Assembly (NCBI GenBank): GCA_043720395.1
Contig: JAYSSR010000084.1
Coordinates: 4,706 to 68,705 of the forward strand
Direction: 5' to 3'
DNA length: 64,000 nt
Source: JANOYY01 sp043720395
GTDB taxonomy: Bacteria > Actinomycetota > Acidimicrobiia > Acidimicrobiales > JANYDT01
The first letter of the stretch is position 1. Every line of letters starts with the position of its first letter. Shown in pieces: positions 43,713 through 53,017 of this stretch. The notes below the pieces were generated by a model that did not search any database, was not told where the DNA came from, and saw nothing but the letters and a program-made list of their open reading frames with translations. Made by a program: the position numbers and the translations under genes.

Positions 43713-44693
43713 CGCCCCGCCGTCGGCGACCTTCGACCTTCGACCTGCGGCACTCGCGGCACTGTTCGCCGAGGCGCTCGTGGCCGCTCTTCGAGCGGTG
43801 CTGCGCTGTCCAGGCGATTACGGCAGACCAACTGGCGATTCCACTCGGACTGCATACCGGGTGCATCTGGCAAATGGTTCGACGCCTGACCGCCAGGTCC
43901 ATCGCGGTGTTCGGTCGCAGGGTGCTCGAAAGTGTCACCCACGTGGACGCACTCACCCTGCCCGTGACTTCCGCTCCTTGTGGGAAGGCACCTCAAGGCC
44001 GTGCTTCACACCTCTGGTGTCGAGCGGCTAACGCTGGACACACGCCGCCTACGAACGAGATCTCGAACCCGACAGCTACGGACTCGACAACTGCCCCTTC
44101 GACACCACGATCGTGTGGCCGGAAAACGACATCAACGTCACCCGGCCCTGTAACTGGTGCGGGTTCACAGATTGCGGATCTGGTTGTCTCGACAACGACT
44201 CGCCTTACGGCCACATCGCAGCACGGCGAGGGTGGTGACCCGGGCAGCGCGGCGGTCCCCGCTTTGAAGCGGACGTCGAAGAATGGACGACTCAACATCT
44301 CGGTCTTGTCGGTCCGAGGCGAAATGGTGCGGTCCTGGCAGCGGTGGCGGGACCACTACTAGGAGCGACTCACGATGCAGGCCATCGGCGGGAAGGCCAT
44401 ATCACCGCTGACCGGGAGCATGCGAGAACCGGGGGACAGCGCGGTCGCGTGCGTCGAGCGCGAAGAGTCGGCGGACGCCTCCCGATCGTTGACGGTCCAG
44501 TCCGCTTTGATGGTTCCGGGCAAGTCTGCGGGGGACGGATCGAGGTCAAGGGAGAACCCTCCCCATGACCTTCACCACACCTTCGGTGACGGCGGCAAGG
44601 GCACCTTCGGTGACGTGTTGATTTCCGCCTTGCCGAAGCTCACGGGTCCCGTCCCTTGACCCTGCGCGGTCCGAGGGTTTTGGTCGCTCCTAC
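43713..44693 (+). other. Degenerate left part of the element, one Cys-rich coding remnant
   Basis: No intact gene is supported in this 1-kb stretch. One plus-strand frame after 44031 reads a convincing peptide (YGLDNCPFDTTIVWPEND, then five more Cys in about 17 residues) to TGA at 44219-44221. The frame continues beyond it with coding-like sequence (RFEADVEEWTTQHLGLVG). It has no start codon, so it is likely the remains of a small zinc-binding protein of the element. The 13-base repeat ACCTTCGGTGACG occurs at 44579 and 44603. Confidence 0.4.
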
Positions 44694-44719
44694 GGAGCCG
44701 AAGGGGCCCCTTCGGCTCC
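44694..44719 (+). terminator. Perfect 13-bp hairpin upstream of an element gene
   Basis: GGAGCCGAAGGGG is followed at once by its exact complement CCCCTTCGGCTCC, 24 bases before ATG 44744. With no spacer the loop would open to four bases. It may be a terminator of upstream transcription, an attenuator or a protein site. No T-run follows. Confidence 0.45.
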
Positions 44720-44743
44720 AACAAACCACCAAGGAGAAACCCA

Positions 44744-45355
44744 ATGCCAACACTCACCGAACCAGCCATGCAGGCCCCGACGATGATCAACCGGGGCGAC
44801 GCGGACCGTTTGACCGTGCACGCCTGGCACACCCCGATCGATCACATCGGCCACGATCACCGCTCACCGTACGCGGAACGATTCTGGCTACCCATCATCG
44901 GCCCGACCTGCCTATTCCTACTCCGCTGCCTCGCCTACGGATACGACACCAACCCCGACACCCTCATTCTCTCCCGGTCCGCGCTCGGCGTACAGCTCGG
45001 TCTCAACCGTGACAACGGCGGAACCGGAAAACACTCCCCGCTCTCCCGAGCGTTCCAACGCCTCGAAACGTTCCGACTCGCAACCCAGCTTGCCCCGAAC
45101 GTCGTTTCCGTCCGCGCCGCGATGCCATGGCTCGACGCCGGACAAGTCACCCACCTCGCCGACGCGCACCGTGACGAACATGCCGCTTGGGTTACCGCGT
45201 TCAACACCAACCACCCCGACCATGCCGAGCTACGTGGCAACGCCGCACAGGTCGCCGTTATGCGACGCAAGAACGCGACCCCCGAACTCATCGTTGCTTC
45301 GCTCACCGCGTGGAACGTCGACCCGGCCACCATCACCGACCTTCTCGCCAGCTAA
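44744..45355 (+). CDS. Protein of unknown function on the mobile element
   Basis: ATG 44744 follows AAGGAGAAA at the right distance, so expression is likely. The protein has 203 residues. I recognise no family. A central stretch (FWLPIIGPTCLFLLRCLAYG) is hydrophobic but continues into YDTNPDTLILSRSALGVQLG, which looks like a winged-helix DNA-binding segment (a L-x-x-x-L-G turn plus RAFQRLETFRLA). The C-terminal 60 residues are alpha-helical and end with ASLTAWNVDPATITDLLAS. By position at the head of the element it could be a replication or transcription factor, which is a guess. The ComM-like gene follows 41 bases later. Confidence 0.6.
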   Translation: MPTLTEPAMQAPTMINRGDADRLTVHAWHTPIDHIGHDHRSPYAERFWLPIIGPTCLFLLRCLAYGYDTNPDTLILSRSALGVQLGLNRDNGGTGKHSPLSRAFQRLETFRLATQLAPNVVSVRAAMPWLDAGQVTHLADAHRDEHAAWVTAFNTNHPDHAELRGNAAQVAVMRRKNATPELIVASLTAWNVDPATITDLLAS

Positions 45356-45396
45356 CCCTACGTACACATACCAACCCGCTCCGAACCGAGAATGTC

Positions 45397-46902
45397 ATGA
45401 CCATCACCGCCACCGTCAACACCGCAACACTTACCGGCCACGAGGCCCGACCCGTCACCGTCACCGCGACAGTTAGGCCCGGCCTGCCCTCGTTCACGAT
45501 CACCGACCAGCCCGACGGAACCTGTCGAGAAACCCGTGACCGTATCCGCGCCGCGTTCCTCTCCAGCGGCCTCGCATGGCCCGCTCAACACGTCACCGTG
45601 ACCATGCCCGACACGCGCCGGCCCGCCGCATCCACCGACCTCGCAATCGGAATCGCCGTTGCGGTCGCAACCGGACAACTCGACGCCGGCCACATCGAAC
45701 ACACCGCGTTTCTCGGAGAGCTCGGACTCGACGGCTCGATACGCCGCATACCTGCCGCCTACGCCCTCGCCTCAGCCATCACCGCGCCGACGATCATCGT
45801 TCCAACCGCGAACGTTCCGTACGTCACCGTGCTCAACCGTCAAGCCGTCCACTCAGCCCCGAACCTCGCCGCACTCATCGACGCCCTACGCGGAACCAGC
45901 CCATGGCCTCAGCAGCCGACAAGGCACGCGGCACCCGCAGCGACGCCAGACATGAACCGAGCCCGTGCCCTGCACGCCAAGTACCCGAACGCCGCCCGTA
46001 CCCTCGAAATCGTCGCCGCAGGCGGACACCACATGCTCATGACCGGACCAAGCGCCGACCATGCCGCCCTCGCTCCGACGCTCGCCGACCTTCTGCCGGA
46101 CCTCACCGACACCGAAGCCGACGACGTCCTACGCATCCACTCCGCCGCCGGAATCGATCACGACACCACGCCGACGCGCCCACCGTTCCGCAGTGTCCGC
46201 CCCGACGTATCCGCCGTTGCCCTCTACGGAGGCTCCAGCACATGGTGCCGACCCGGCGAAGTCTCGTGCGCGCATCACGGAGTCCTCTACCTCGACCAGC
46301 TCGCCGAACACTCACCGTCGAACCTCGACGCACTCCGACAGCCACTCGTCGACGGTGCGATCGTGATCGAACGAGCCCGCATCACCGTTCGCTACCCGGC
46401 CCGATTCATTCTCATCGCATCAAGCGCCGCCTGCCCATGCAACAACCTTGCCAGCTGTCGATGCTCGCTTCCTGCCCGTCAACGATATGCGCGCAGACTC
46501 AACGGGCCGACCATCGGCCGCTTCGATCTTCGCATCAACGTCAACGAGCCCTACTTCACCGACGATGCGCCGAGTACCGATGCCGACGCGATCCGGGCGC
46601 GGGTCGCGTCAGCTCGCACCGCCGCATATGCACGCCAAGGAGTGCTCAACAGCCAGCTCACCCCGTACGGGCTCGACCAGCACGCCACCCTCACCCGCAC
46701 CAGTCGAACGTACATGCACGACGCTCTACGAGTAGACACCACAACAGTGAGCCGCTTCGAGCAGATACGACGCGTCGCCCGCACCATCGCCGACCTACGA
46801 GGCGACACCAGCACCATCCTCAAAGACGACGACGTGATACTCGCCGACCGACTCAACCGCGGACCCAGCAACGTCGACGCGGTGCCGACGATGGCGACCT
46901 GA
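45397..46902 (+). CDS. ComM/YifB-like AAA protein with degenerate Walker motifs
   Basis: This 501-residue protein starts at ATG 45397. The ChlI-like N-terminal domain (RPAASTDLAIGIAVA, LGELGLDGSIR) matches ComM closely, and the Mg-chelatase-like core aligns too: PFRSVRPDVSAVALYGG, PGEVSCAHHGVLYLDQLAEH, and the Cys cluster CPCNN...CRC with RLNGPTIGRFDLR. The Walker A site (G-P-P-G-x-G-K-T in ComM) is TGPSADHAAL, without Gly-Lys-Thr. The Walker B Glu is Gln (YLDQ). It should neither bind nor hydrolyse ATP normally. ComM is a branch-migration helicase used in natural transformation, so a dead copy may act as a regulator or antagonist. It ends before two hairpins. Confidence 0.8.
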   Translation: MTITATVNTATLTGHEARPVTVTATVRPGLPSFTITDQPDGTCRETRDRIRAAFLSSGLAWPAQHVTVTMPDTRRPAASTDLAIGIAVAVATGQLDAGHIEHTAFLGELGLDGSIRRIPAAYALASAITAPTIIVPTANVPYVTVLNRQAVHSAPNLAALIDALRGTSPWPQQPTRHAAPAATPDMNRARALHAKYPNAARTLEIVAAGGHHMLMTGPSADHAALAPTLADLLPDLTDTEADDVLRIHSAAGIDHDTTPTRPPFRSVRPDVSAVALYGGSSTWCRPGEVSCAHHGVLYLDQLAEHSPSNLDALRQPLVDGAIVIERARITVRYPARFILIASSAACPCNNLASCRCSLPARQRYARRLNGPTIGRFDLRINVNEPYFTDDAPSTDADAIRARVASARTAAYARQGVLNSQLTPYGLDQHATLTRTSRTYMHDALRVDTTTVSRFEQIRRVARTIADLRGDTSTILKDDDVILADRLNRGPSNVDAVPTMAT

Positions 46903-46910
46903 ATCGATGC

Positions 46911-46936
46911 TCGCCCGCGGCACCAGCCGCGGGCGA
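46911..46936 (+). terminator. Hairpin after the ComM-like gene
   Basis: TCGCCCGCGGC and GCCGCGGGCGA pair over 11 bases with loop ACCA, nine bases after the stop codon. No T-run follows directly. Confidence 0.5.
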
Positions 46937-46960
46937 AGCAGTTCTAGGAAGACGAAGAAG

Positions 46961-46986
46961 CCGCCGGCCCGGCACCGGCGGTTTCT
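46961..46986 (+). terminator. Second hairpin with short T-run
   Basis: CCGCCGG and CCGGCGG (46961-46967 and 46975-46981) pair around CCCGGCA, then TTTCT follows. It resembles a weak intrinsic terminator before the glutamine amidotransferase gene. Confidence 0.55.
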
Positions 46987-47053
46987 CCGCGTCCGACGCT
47001 CACACGGTCAACGACCGGCCCTCGCCGCCGGGCGGAACGTACAGTGATTCACC

Positions 47054-47806
47054 GTGCAGCGAGTCCTCAACGTCATCATCGACCTACCCGATACCGCCGC
47101 CTACCACCGCGCGACGATCGACGCCGTTCGCCACGCCATCGACGCTCGCAATGCCGACGTTGCCGTTCGCGTCGTACGCACTCCCGAGATTGATGCCGCG
47201 TTCCGTGCGGACCCCGGCGACGGAGTCGTCATCGGACCTGGCTCGCCGTACGACGTACCGCTCGCCGCCGACGAAGTCATCCGCACCGCCCGCGAACGCG
47301 GCCTGCCGCTCGTCGCAACTTGAGGCGGATTCCAACATGCTCTGGTAGAGCATGCACGCAACCTCGCAGGCATCACCGACGCCGTCCACGACGAATACGG
47401 CATCACCGGTACGACGATCGTGTCGCTGCTCGAATGCTCACTCAACGGCGAACAGATCACCCTCAAGCTCGCCCCCGACAGCCGACTCGCGCAGCTCTAC
47501 GAGACCCGATCGCCGATCGAGCAGACCACGTGCAACTACGGACTGTCGCCCGCCGTTCAACACCTCGCCTCGAGCCACGGAATGATCATCGCAGCGACCG
47601 ACGAGACCGCAGAAGTCCGAGCCATCGAACGCCCAGACCACCCGTTCTTCATCGCAACGCTCTACCAACCGCAACTCAGCTCGACACCCGAACGACCGCA
47701 CCCAATCCTCACCGCGTTCATCGACGCCATCACGATGACGTCGCCACCGAAGCACCGCGACCGACAAAGCAGCGTGAGCCGGAACGAGCATCGCGACGCC
47801 GAATAG
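47054..47806 (+). CDS. CTP synthase C-terminal-region-related glutamine amidotransferase, probable selenoprotein (in-frame TGA)
   Basis: The frame from GTG 47054 runs to TGA 47321-47323 and continues in the same frame, without other stops, to TAG 47804-47806. The whole is 250 residues. The TGA falls exactly where class I glutamine amidotransferases have the nucleophile: RGLPLVAT-TGA-GGFQHALVEHARN, against the family pattern A-T-C-G-G-F-Q. Upstream GDGVVIGPGSPYD, and downstream TTCNYGLSP and HPFFIATLYQPQ, are typical of the CTP synthase-related family in which selenocysteine forms are known. A hairpin of SECIS type follows (47336-47354). Sec would be residue 90. Alternatives are a nonsense mutation or an error. 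The selenium incorporation genes are not in the window. Confidence 0.78.
47336..47354 (+). promoter_or_regulatory. SECIS-like hairpin downstream of in-frame TGA
   Basis: CATGCTC and GAGCATG form a perfect 7-bp stem with loop TGGTA. The loop begins 19 bases after the TGA and has G in its second position, both within the reported rules for bacterial SECIS elements. It lies inside the coding sequence, as bacterial SECIS elements do. Confidence 0.65.
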
Positions 47807-47872
47807 GTTGCCGCCACTCCGCAGGAAATGGCAGACACATTGGGAGGTGGGCGCTGCCCACCTCCGGAACCG

Positions 47873-48601
47873 TCACTTCTGGTCGTCGGGGTTCCAGGTG
47901 ACGAACCGTATGATCAGGTCGCCAAGCTCGCTGGTCATCTCGGAAAGGCGTATCGCTGCCTCGCGAGGCTCCTCCTCTGCCAGCCCGAGCGTGTTCAAGA
48001 ATCCCTTGCTTTCGAGATCTTGAAGAATCGTACACAGACCCCCCACTCCCTGCCCGAGTTGAGCAAACGCATCTGTGATTATGTCGCGTTGGCGGAAGGT
48101 CCCGTCATCGCCCGGCACTGCACGCAACTCGACACGATGCTTCGCCGCCCAGCCCGGCGGATCTTGGAGCAACTCGAGAACCCGCAGGTGGCTCGCTGTC
48201 AGCTGGGAGACCAAGCGCAGGAGAGTGGCCGCCTCGTCGTGGGTCCACGCCGCGCTTGAAGCTACGTTCGACAGCGCAGACGCGAGGTACCCGATCTTTT
48301 CGTCGTCACTCATGATGGCATCGCGCGCCGCGATGGAAGTTGCCGTCAATACGGATTCACGAAGCAGGTCGGCATCGGAAAGGGCTCGTTCAAGCTGGAC
48401 GATGCGCTGCGCGAACTCCTCAAAGAGCGAATCGACTCTGCGTTGGAGCGGTGCCCTCCACATCTCGGCGAAGATCGCGGAAGCGAGCGAGCCACCGAAT
48501 GGAACTGACCCCACTCCACCCAAGACAACTCCGCGAAGACGGTCAACAGCCGAAGCCTTTGGTACAACCAAGTCCCCTTGTTCCATGTCCGATTGTCCCA
48601 T
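47873..48601 (-). CDS. Protein of unknown function, possible membrane-associated helical protein
   Basis: ATG 48601 is my choice, giving 242 residues; the frame is open to 48790, and ATG 48586 is an alternative. A hydrophobic glycine-rich segment (LRGVVLGGVGSVPFGGSLAS) near residue 25-45 is followed by long amphipathic helices (LFEEFAQRIVQLERAL) and ends in a helical tail. I recognise no named family. The layout is like that of small helical proteins carried as accessory cargo on mobile elements. It is oppositely oriented to its neighbours, lies between the amidotransferase and the relaxase, and ends 66 bases from the amidotransferase stop. A defence or immunity role is only a possibility. 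Confidence 0.6.
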   Translation of the reverse strand: MGQSDMEQGDLVVPKASAVDRLRGVVLGGVGSVPFGGSLASAIFAEMWRAPLQRRVDSLFEEFAQRIVQLERALSDADLLRESVLTATSIAARDAIMSDDEKIGYLASALSNVASSAAWTHDEAATLLRLVSQLTASHLRVLELLQDPPGWAAKHRVELRAVPGDDGTFRQRDIITDAFAQLGQGVGGLCTILQDLESKGFLNTLGLAEEEPREAAIRLSEMTSELGDLIIRFVTWNPDDQK

Positions 48602-48743
48602 GGCCACCCGCCAATCGACGAGGGCGCAGAGTCGGCCGGAGCGAGATCGGGCTGCGCTCGCTGCGAGCAAAATGTGGTGAGCGCCGGACTCGCTTTCGAT
48701 CCTGAAATGTCGCATCCTCACCGGGCACGCCGAATGAGTGGGC

Positions 48744-51700
48744 ATGCCAATTGTCTCGGTTACTCCGCTCGGTTCAAACGCGTCCGGCACTGGTGCCGCG
48801 ATTGGTCAGATCATCGACTACCTCGAACGAGGATCCAGGCGGCCTGAGCCGAACGCGAGCATCGTCGGTTACTACGCCGACACACCACTTCCGCTGGTGT
48901 GTGGCGAGGACGTGGAGTCAACGCGCACCATCTCACCGGGCCGATCAACACCGAGACGTTTCGGTCTGTACTCGAAGGACGTCACCCGGCCACTGGCGAA
49001 TTACTCGTCTCGGCGATCGGCTCGTCGGGCCGGACAGAACATGAACGAGACCTCCCCGTCCTTACCGGCAGCCCTGACCAGGTGATCGACGTGAACGGTG
49101 CCGCTGCGTTGCTTGGTGTGGCGGCAACCTATGTACAGCGCCTCGTCCTCGAAACCGAACGTGACCCGGCAACGAAAAGCCCGTTGCACGGTGTCCGAGA
49201 TGACCAGAACCGTTGGCAGTTCACCCGTGCCGAACTCGACCGCTTCGCCGCCGCTCGAACGGAGAAGAAGGTCGTTGTTGCGTATGACGTGACGGTGTCG
49301 TTTGAGAAGTCGATCTCGCTCGTGTGGGCTCGGGCGTCTACCGGTGAACGTCGCACGATCGAAGCAGCGCTCGACGCCGGAACCAACGCTGCGGTCGCCT
49401 ACCTTGAAGACCACGCCGTCGCCGTCCGTCGAGGTCGTGGAGCGGAGAAGGCTGATGGTGTGTGGGCCGCTTCGTACCGGCATCTCACGAACCGCAACCT
49501 TGAACCGCAACTCCATGACCATGTCGTGATCGCAAACATTGGTGCCGCCGACGGCCGCACCCAAGCACTCGACTCGCGTCTCCTGCATCATCACGCGAAG
49601 ACCGCCGGATACGTCGCCGGTGCCGTCACCAGACGCCACCTATCCGAGACGCTCGGTGTCGAATGGCAGCCCGTCGAACGCGGCCTCGCGGACATCGACG
49701 GCATCACCCGCAACCAGATCGCCGCGTTCTCCACCCGCCGTGCCGAGGTCACCACGCTGACCGAAGAACTCGGCCTCGACTCCGCAGCCGCACGAGCCAT
49801 CGCCGCCCGAGCCACCCGCGAAACCAAACAGGCACCGGCCGACTGGGATGTTCTCGAAGGGGAGTGGCAGGTCCAGCTCGACACCCTCGGTTTCACCGAC
49901 CAGCGTTGGCAGGACCTCCAAGACCAGCACCGCCCAGCGACGCTCAGCAAACGTGACTTCGAGCATGCCATGACGTGGCTCGACTCACCCGCCGGTGTCA
50001 CGAAAGCCAACGGGGTATTCAGCAGGAAGGACGTCGTCCAAGCACTCATCGAATGGGACGGCCACTACGGGCAAGGGACCCGTCTCGGGTTTAATGACAT
50101 CGACCGTGTCACCGACCTGTACGTGTCATCAGGAACGGTGGTGCCGGTTGCGATGACGTCGGCCCAGATCACCCGGACCGGCGAACCGAACTGGTATACG
50201 ACCACGAACGTGTTGGACATGGAACGGGCAGTGATCTCGGCGTATACCCATGCACGCCACCCATCCCTACCAGCCGAAACACCAATGGTTGCCGCCGCCA
50301 TTGATGAGTGGCAGGCACGGACAGGTCACACCCTCGGCGACGACCAGGCCCGAATGGTTGCCGCCGTCACGACGAGCGGCAACCAATTCCAAGCCGTTGT
50401 CGGACCCGCAGGTTCCGGCAAAACCGCGGCCCTTGACGTCGCCGCCCGCATCTGGGAACAGACCGGACGGACACCACTCGGCGCGTCCGTGACCGGCACC
50501 GCAACCGAAGTCCTCGAAGAAGCCACCGGCATGCGCACTCGTACGGTTGCGTCGCTTCTCGCGGAGCTTGACGTCGGCGGACAACCCTTCCAACCGACCA
50601 CCGTTCTGATTGTTGATGAGGCATCGACGTTGTCGAACCGTGACCACCACGCCCTCGTCCACGCCATCCAACAAGCCGGGGCACGGATGGTCACGATCGG
50701 CGACCCCGCCCAACACCGAGCCGTTGAAGCCGGAGGACTATGGGCTCACCTCGTCGAACAACTCGGCGACCTCGTCCCCGAACTGACCGACAACCGACGT
50801 CAAACCGCCGAGACGATGACCGACGTTCGACTTGCGAACGCCGAATACCGCGACCGGCACATCGCCTCGGCGATCGACCGGCTCGACAACAACGACCGGA
50901 TCGTGACCGCACCAACCGCGACGGAACTTCTGGACGTGCTCGCCGCTGACTGGTATCTCGATCATCAACAGACGCTTCATGACGGTGCGCGACCGTCGAG
51001 GATGATGGCCGAGAACCACTCGGTGCGACGCCAACTCAACCAGCGAGCCCAAACCCTCCTCGCAGCCGACGGAACCATCAGCGGGCCAGGCATCGTGATC
51101 GGTGGCGAACGTTTCCATGTCGGCGATCAGGTCATCACCCGAACCCAAGACCGCGACCTTCGCTACCCCGACGGCCACTTCGTACGTAACGGCGCAACCG
51201 GCACCATCACCGACATCGCAACAGACCGCCACGCTGAGCATGAGATGACCGTCAACTTCGACCGCCACGGCACCGTCACGCTCCCGCACGATTTCTTGAC
51301 CCGACACATCCGGCCCGGCCTCGATGGCGGCCTGACACCGGCGTATGCGATCACGACCCACGCCGCGCAAGGCTCCACCTACCAAGCCGGTCGCATGATG
51401 ACAACCGACACCTCGACCCGTGAAGGGATCTACGTCGCGTTGACGCGTGGCACGAACGACGCCCGCCTCTACCTCGTCCGCGCCGACATCCTCGACCCGA
51501 CCGAGAAATCCGATGTCGGCCTACCCATCCTGCGCGACAACCGCACCGCACTCAAAGCGCTCACCGACCACCTCCAAGCGCCCGACCCGGCCACGGTCAT
51601 CGCCGCGACCGACCCCGACGCCCGTACCGTCCAAATACTTCGTACACACACCATCGGCCAGCTTCAACGCGAAGCGGTCGATGACCCGAACGCACGACGA

Positions 51701-52354
51701 GCGCTCCGTCACACAGCGACCGCAGCAGCACGCACCGCACTCCACAACCCGCCAGCCGAGATCGTTGAACGATTCGGCAAACGTCCGGGCCCGACGTCAC
51801 CGTTACGTTTCCCGTGGGACGACGTAGTCACGCGACTCGTCGAGCACCACATCAACCACGGCCCCAACGACCGCGAGAGCCACGAAACCCGTGACCATGC
51901 CCGAGTGACCGCTGCGATCCAACGCTTCGACACCCTCCAAGGCGCAGGAGCAGCGAACGAAGTCCGGGACCTCGCCGCGACGATTCGTGCCGCGGAGTCG
52001 CGCACGCCAATCGACGAACACCTCCTCCAGACGCTGTCGGCCGAGCTGGATGAACATGTCGAGCGGGCTGTTCGTCGACCAGCCGACTACCTCCACGACG
52101 TCCTCGGCCCGAGACCCGCCGAGGACGACGACGATGACGTGCTCGAAGCAGACCGTTGGGACGACGCAGCCACGGCGATCGAAACGCACCGGCACCGCGG
52201 CGGGATCACACCAGCCGACGGACCCTTGGACGGTGACACGCCACTCGAGCGCGCCATCGGCACCGAGATCGATGTGATCGACGCGTTGACGATCGAACGA
52301 GCCGTCGAAGCCCACCTCGAAGGACCATCACGGTCGCTCGGCCGATCACACTGA
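48744..52354 (+). CDS. MobF-family relaxase-helicase (TrwC/TraI-like), frameshifted near N-terminus
   Basis: ATG 48744 opens with IVSVTPLGSNASGTGAAIGQ, then YLERG and VGYYADT, the catalytic tyrosine region. After LPLV at base 48899 the frame shifts by two bases within GTGTG, and the remaining 1,151 residues run to 52354. These contain the relaxase His cluster (YRHLTNRNLEPQLHDHVV), Walker A GPAGSGKT, Walker B LIVDEAS, GDPAQHRAV, TTHAAQGST and VALTRGTNDARLY of a RecD-type 5'-3' helicase. It would nick at oriT and unwind the transferred strand. The frameshift separates the tyrosines from the rest, so activity requires ribosomal slippage or reversion. It could also be a sequencing slip. Confidence 0.88.
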
Positions 52355-52385
52355 CACGGACCCGTTCGATCAGCTGGAAAAGGGT

Positions 52386-52513
52386 CGGCGGCAACCTAAT
52401 TCGTGACCGGCGGCAACCTCTACGGCCCGGCGGCAACCAAAAATCGGTCGGCGGCAACCAAAAAGTCCTTGAGTGGCAACCTATACGGCAACCGATGCGG
52501 CAACGTTGCCGCC
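52386..52513 (+). repeat. Iteron-like array of CGGCGGCAACC repeats
   Basis: Four exact copies of CGGCGGCAACC start at 52386, 52408, 52428 and 52449, spaced 20-22 bases, so two turns of the helix. Degenerate copies follow at 52471, 52483 and 52495, and the last runs into the palindrome GCGGCAACGTTGCCGC. The array fills the gap between relaxase and the next gene. It could be a replication or transfer origin, or an operator. Confidence 0.75.
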
Positions 52514-52528
52514 GCAACGTGAGATGTC

Positions 52529-53017
52529 ATGTTGACACTCACCGCACTCCGAACCGACCAGACCGCCACCTTCACAACCAGCAAAGGCCGATCCCCGGCC
52601 GCACGACAAGCGATCGTTGTCGGGTTCCATCCATGGATCGGCCAACACCTCCGCACCCACGGAGTCCCGCTCGGCGACCGTAACGACCAGGTCGCCACGC
52701 TCATCGCCGCGTTCACCGAAGGCACCGTCGAACTCTCGACAGACGCACCATATCTGTGGCCCGCAACCACGATCATCCACGCAAAAGCCCCGATCGGCCG
52801 GTACTACCGGCACCTCTACAGGGCCGTCAACCCAATCGGCCAAGCAACCGAACTTGAACACGTCACCGGCATCGAGCTAATCGGCCACAACCGCTTCGAA
52901 GCGACCGGGCCAGAACTGGTCCTTGCCTTGCTCGTCGCCGGAATCCACGCCGCACGTTTCACGCTCGAAGACGCATCCGTCGTTGCCCGCATCGTCATCG
53001 ACGGTGAATCCGCATGA
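52529..53017 (+). CDS. Protein of unknown function following the repeat array
   Basis: The 162-residue protein starts at ATG 52529. I recognise no family. It has an N-terminal strand-rich part (TLTALRTDQTATFTTSKGRS), a central YYRHLYRAVNPIG segment and an alpha/beta end (PELVLALLVAGIHAARFTL). It overlaps the HTH gene downstream by four bases, so both are one transcript. The iteron-like array lies directly in front and could control it. Element-encoded proteins of this size between relaxase and excisionase often help with replication or repeat binding. The sequence itself offers no catalytic motif. Confidence 0.6.
   Translation: MLTLTALRTDQTATFTTSKGRSPAARQAIVVGFHPWIGQHLRTHGVPLGDRNDQVATLIAAFTEGTVELSTDAPYLWPATTIIHAKAPIGRYYRHLYRAVNPIGQATELEHVTGIELIGHNRFEATGPELVLALLVAGIHAARFTLEDASVVARIVIDGESA

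Noticed and set aside
44031..44320. TGA at 44219 as a second selenocysteine codon
   Set aside because: The frame has no start codon, the TGA follows a Trp rather than replacing a known Cys or catalytic residue, and no hairpin follows.
43713..44743. Second att copy of the tRNA-Lys 3' end at the left of the element
   Set aside because: I searched by eye for the 3' sequence GGTGCGCCCCCTGGG and for the T-arm and found no match, so no attL is reported.
52386..52513. Reading the CGGCGGCAACC repeats as a CRISPR
   Set aside because: The repeats are only 11 bases with 9-11-base gaps, far too short for repeat-spacer units, and there are no cas genes.
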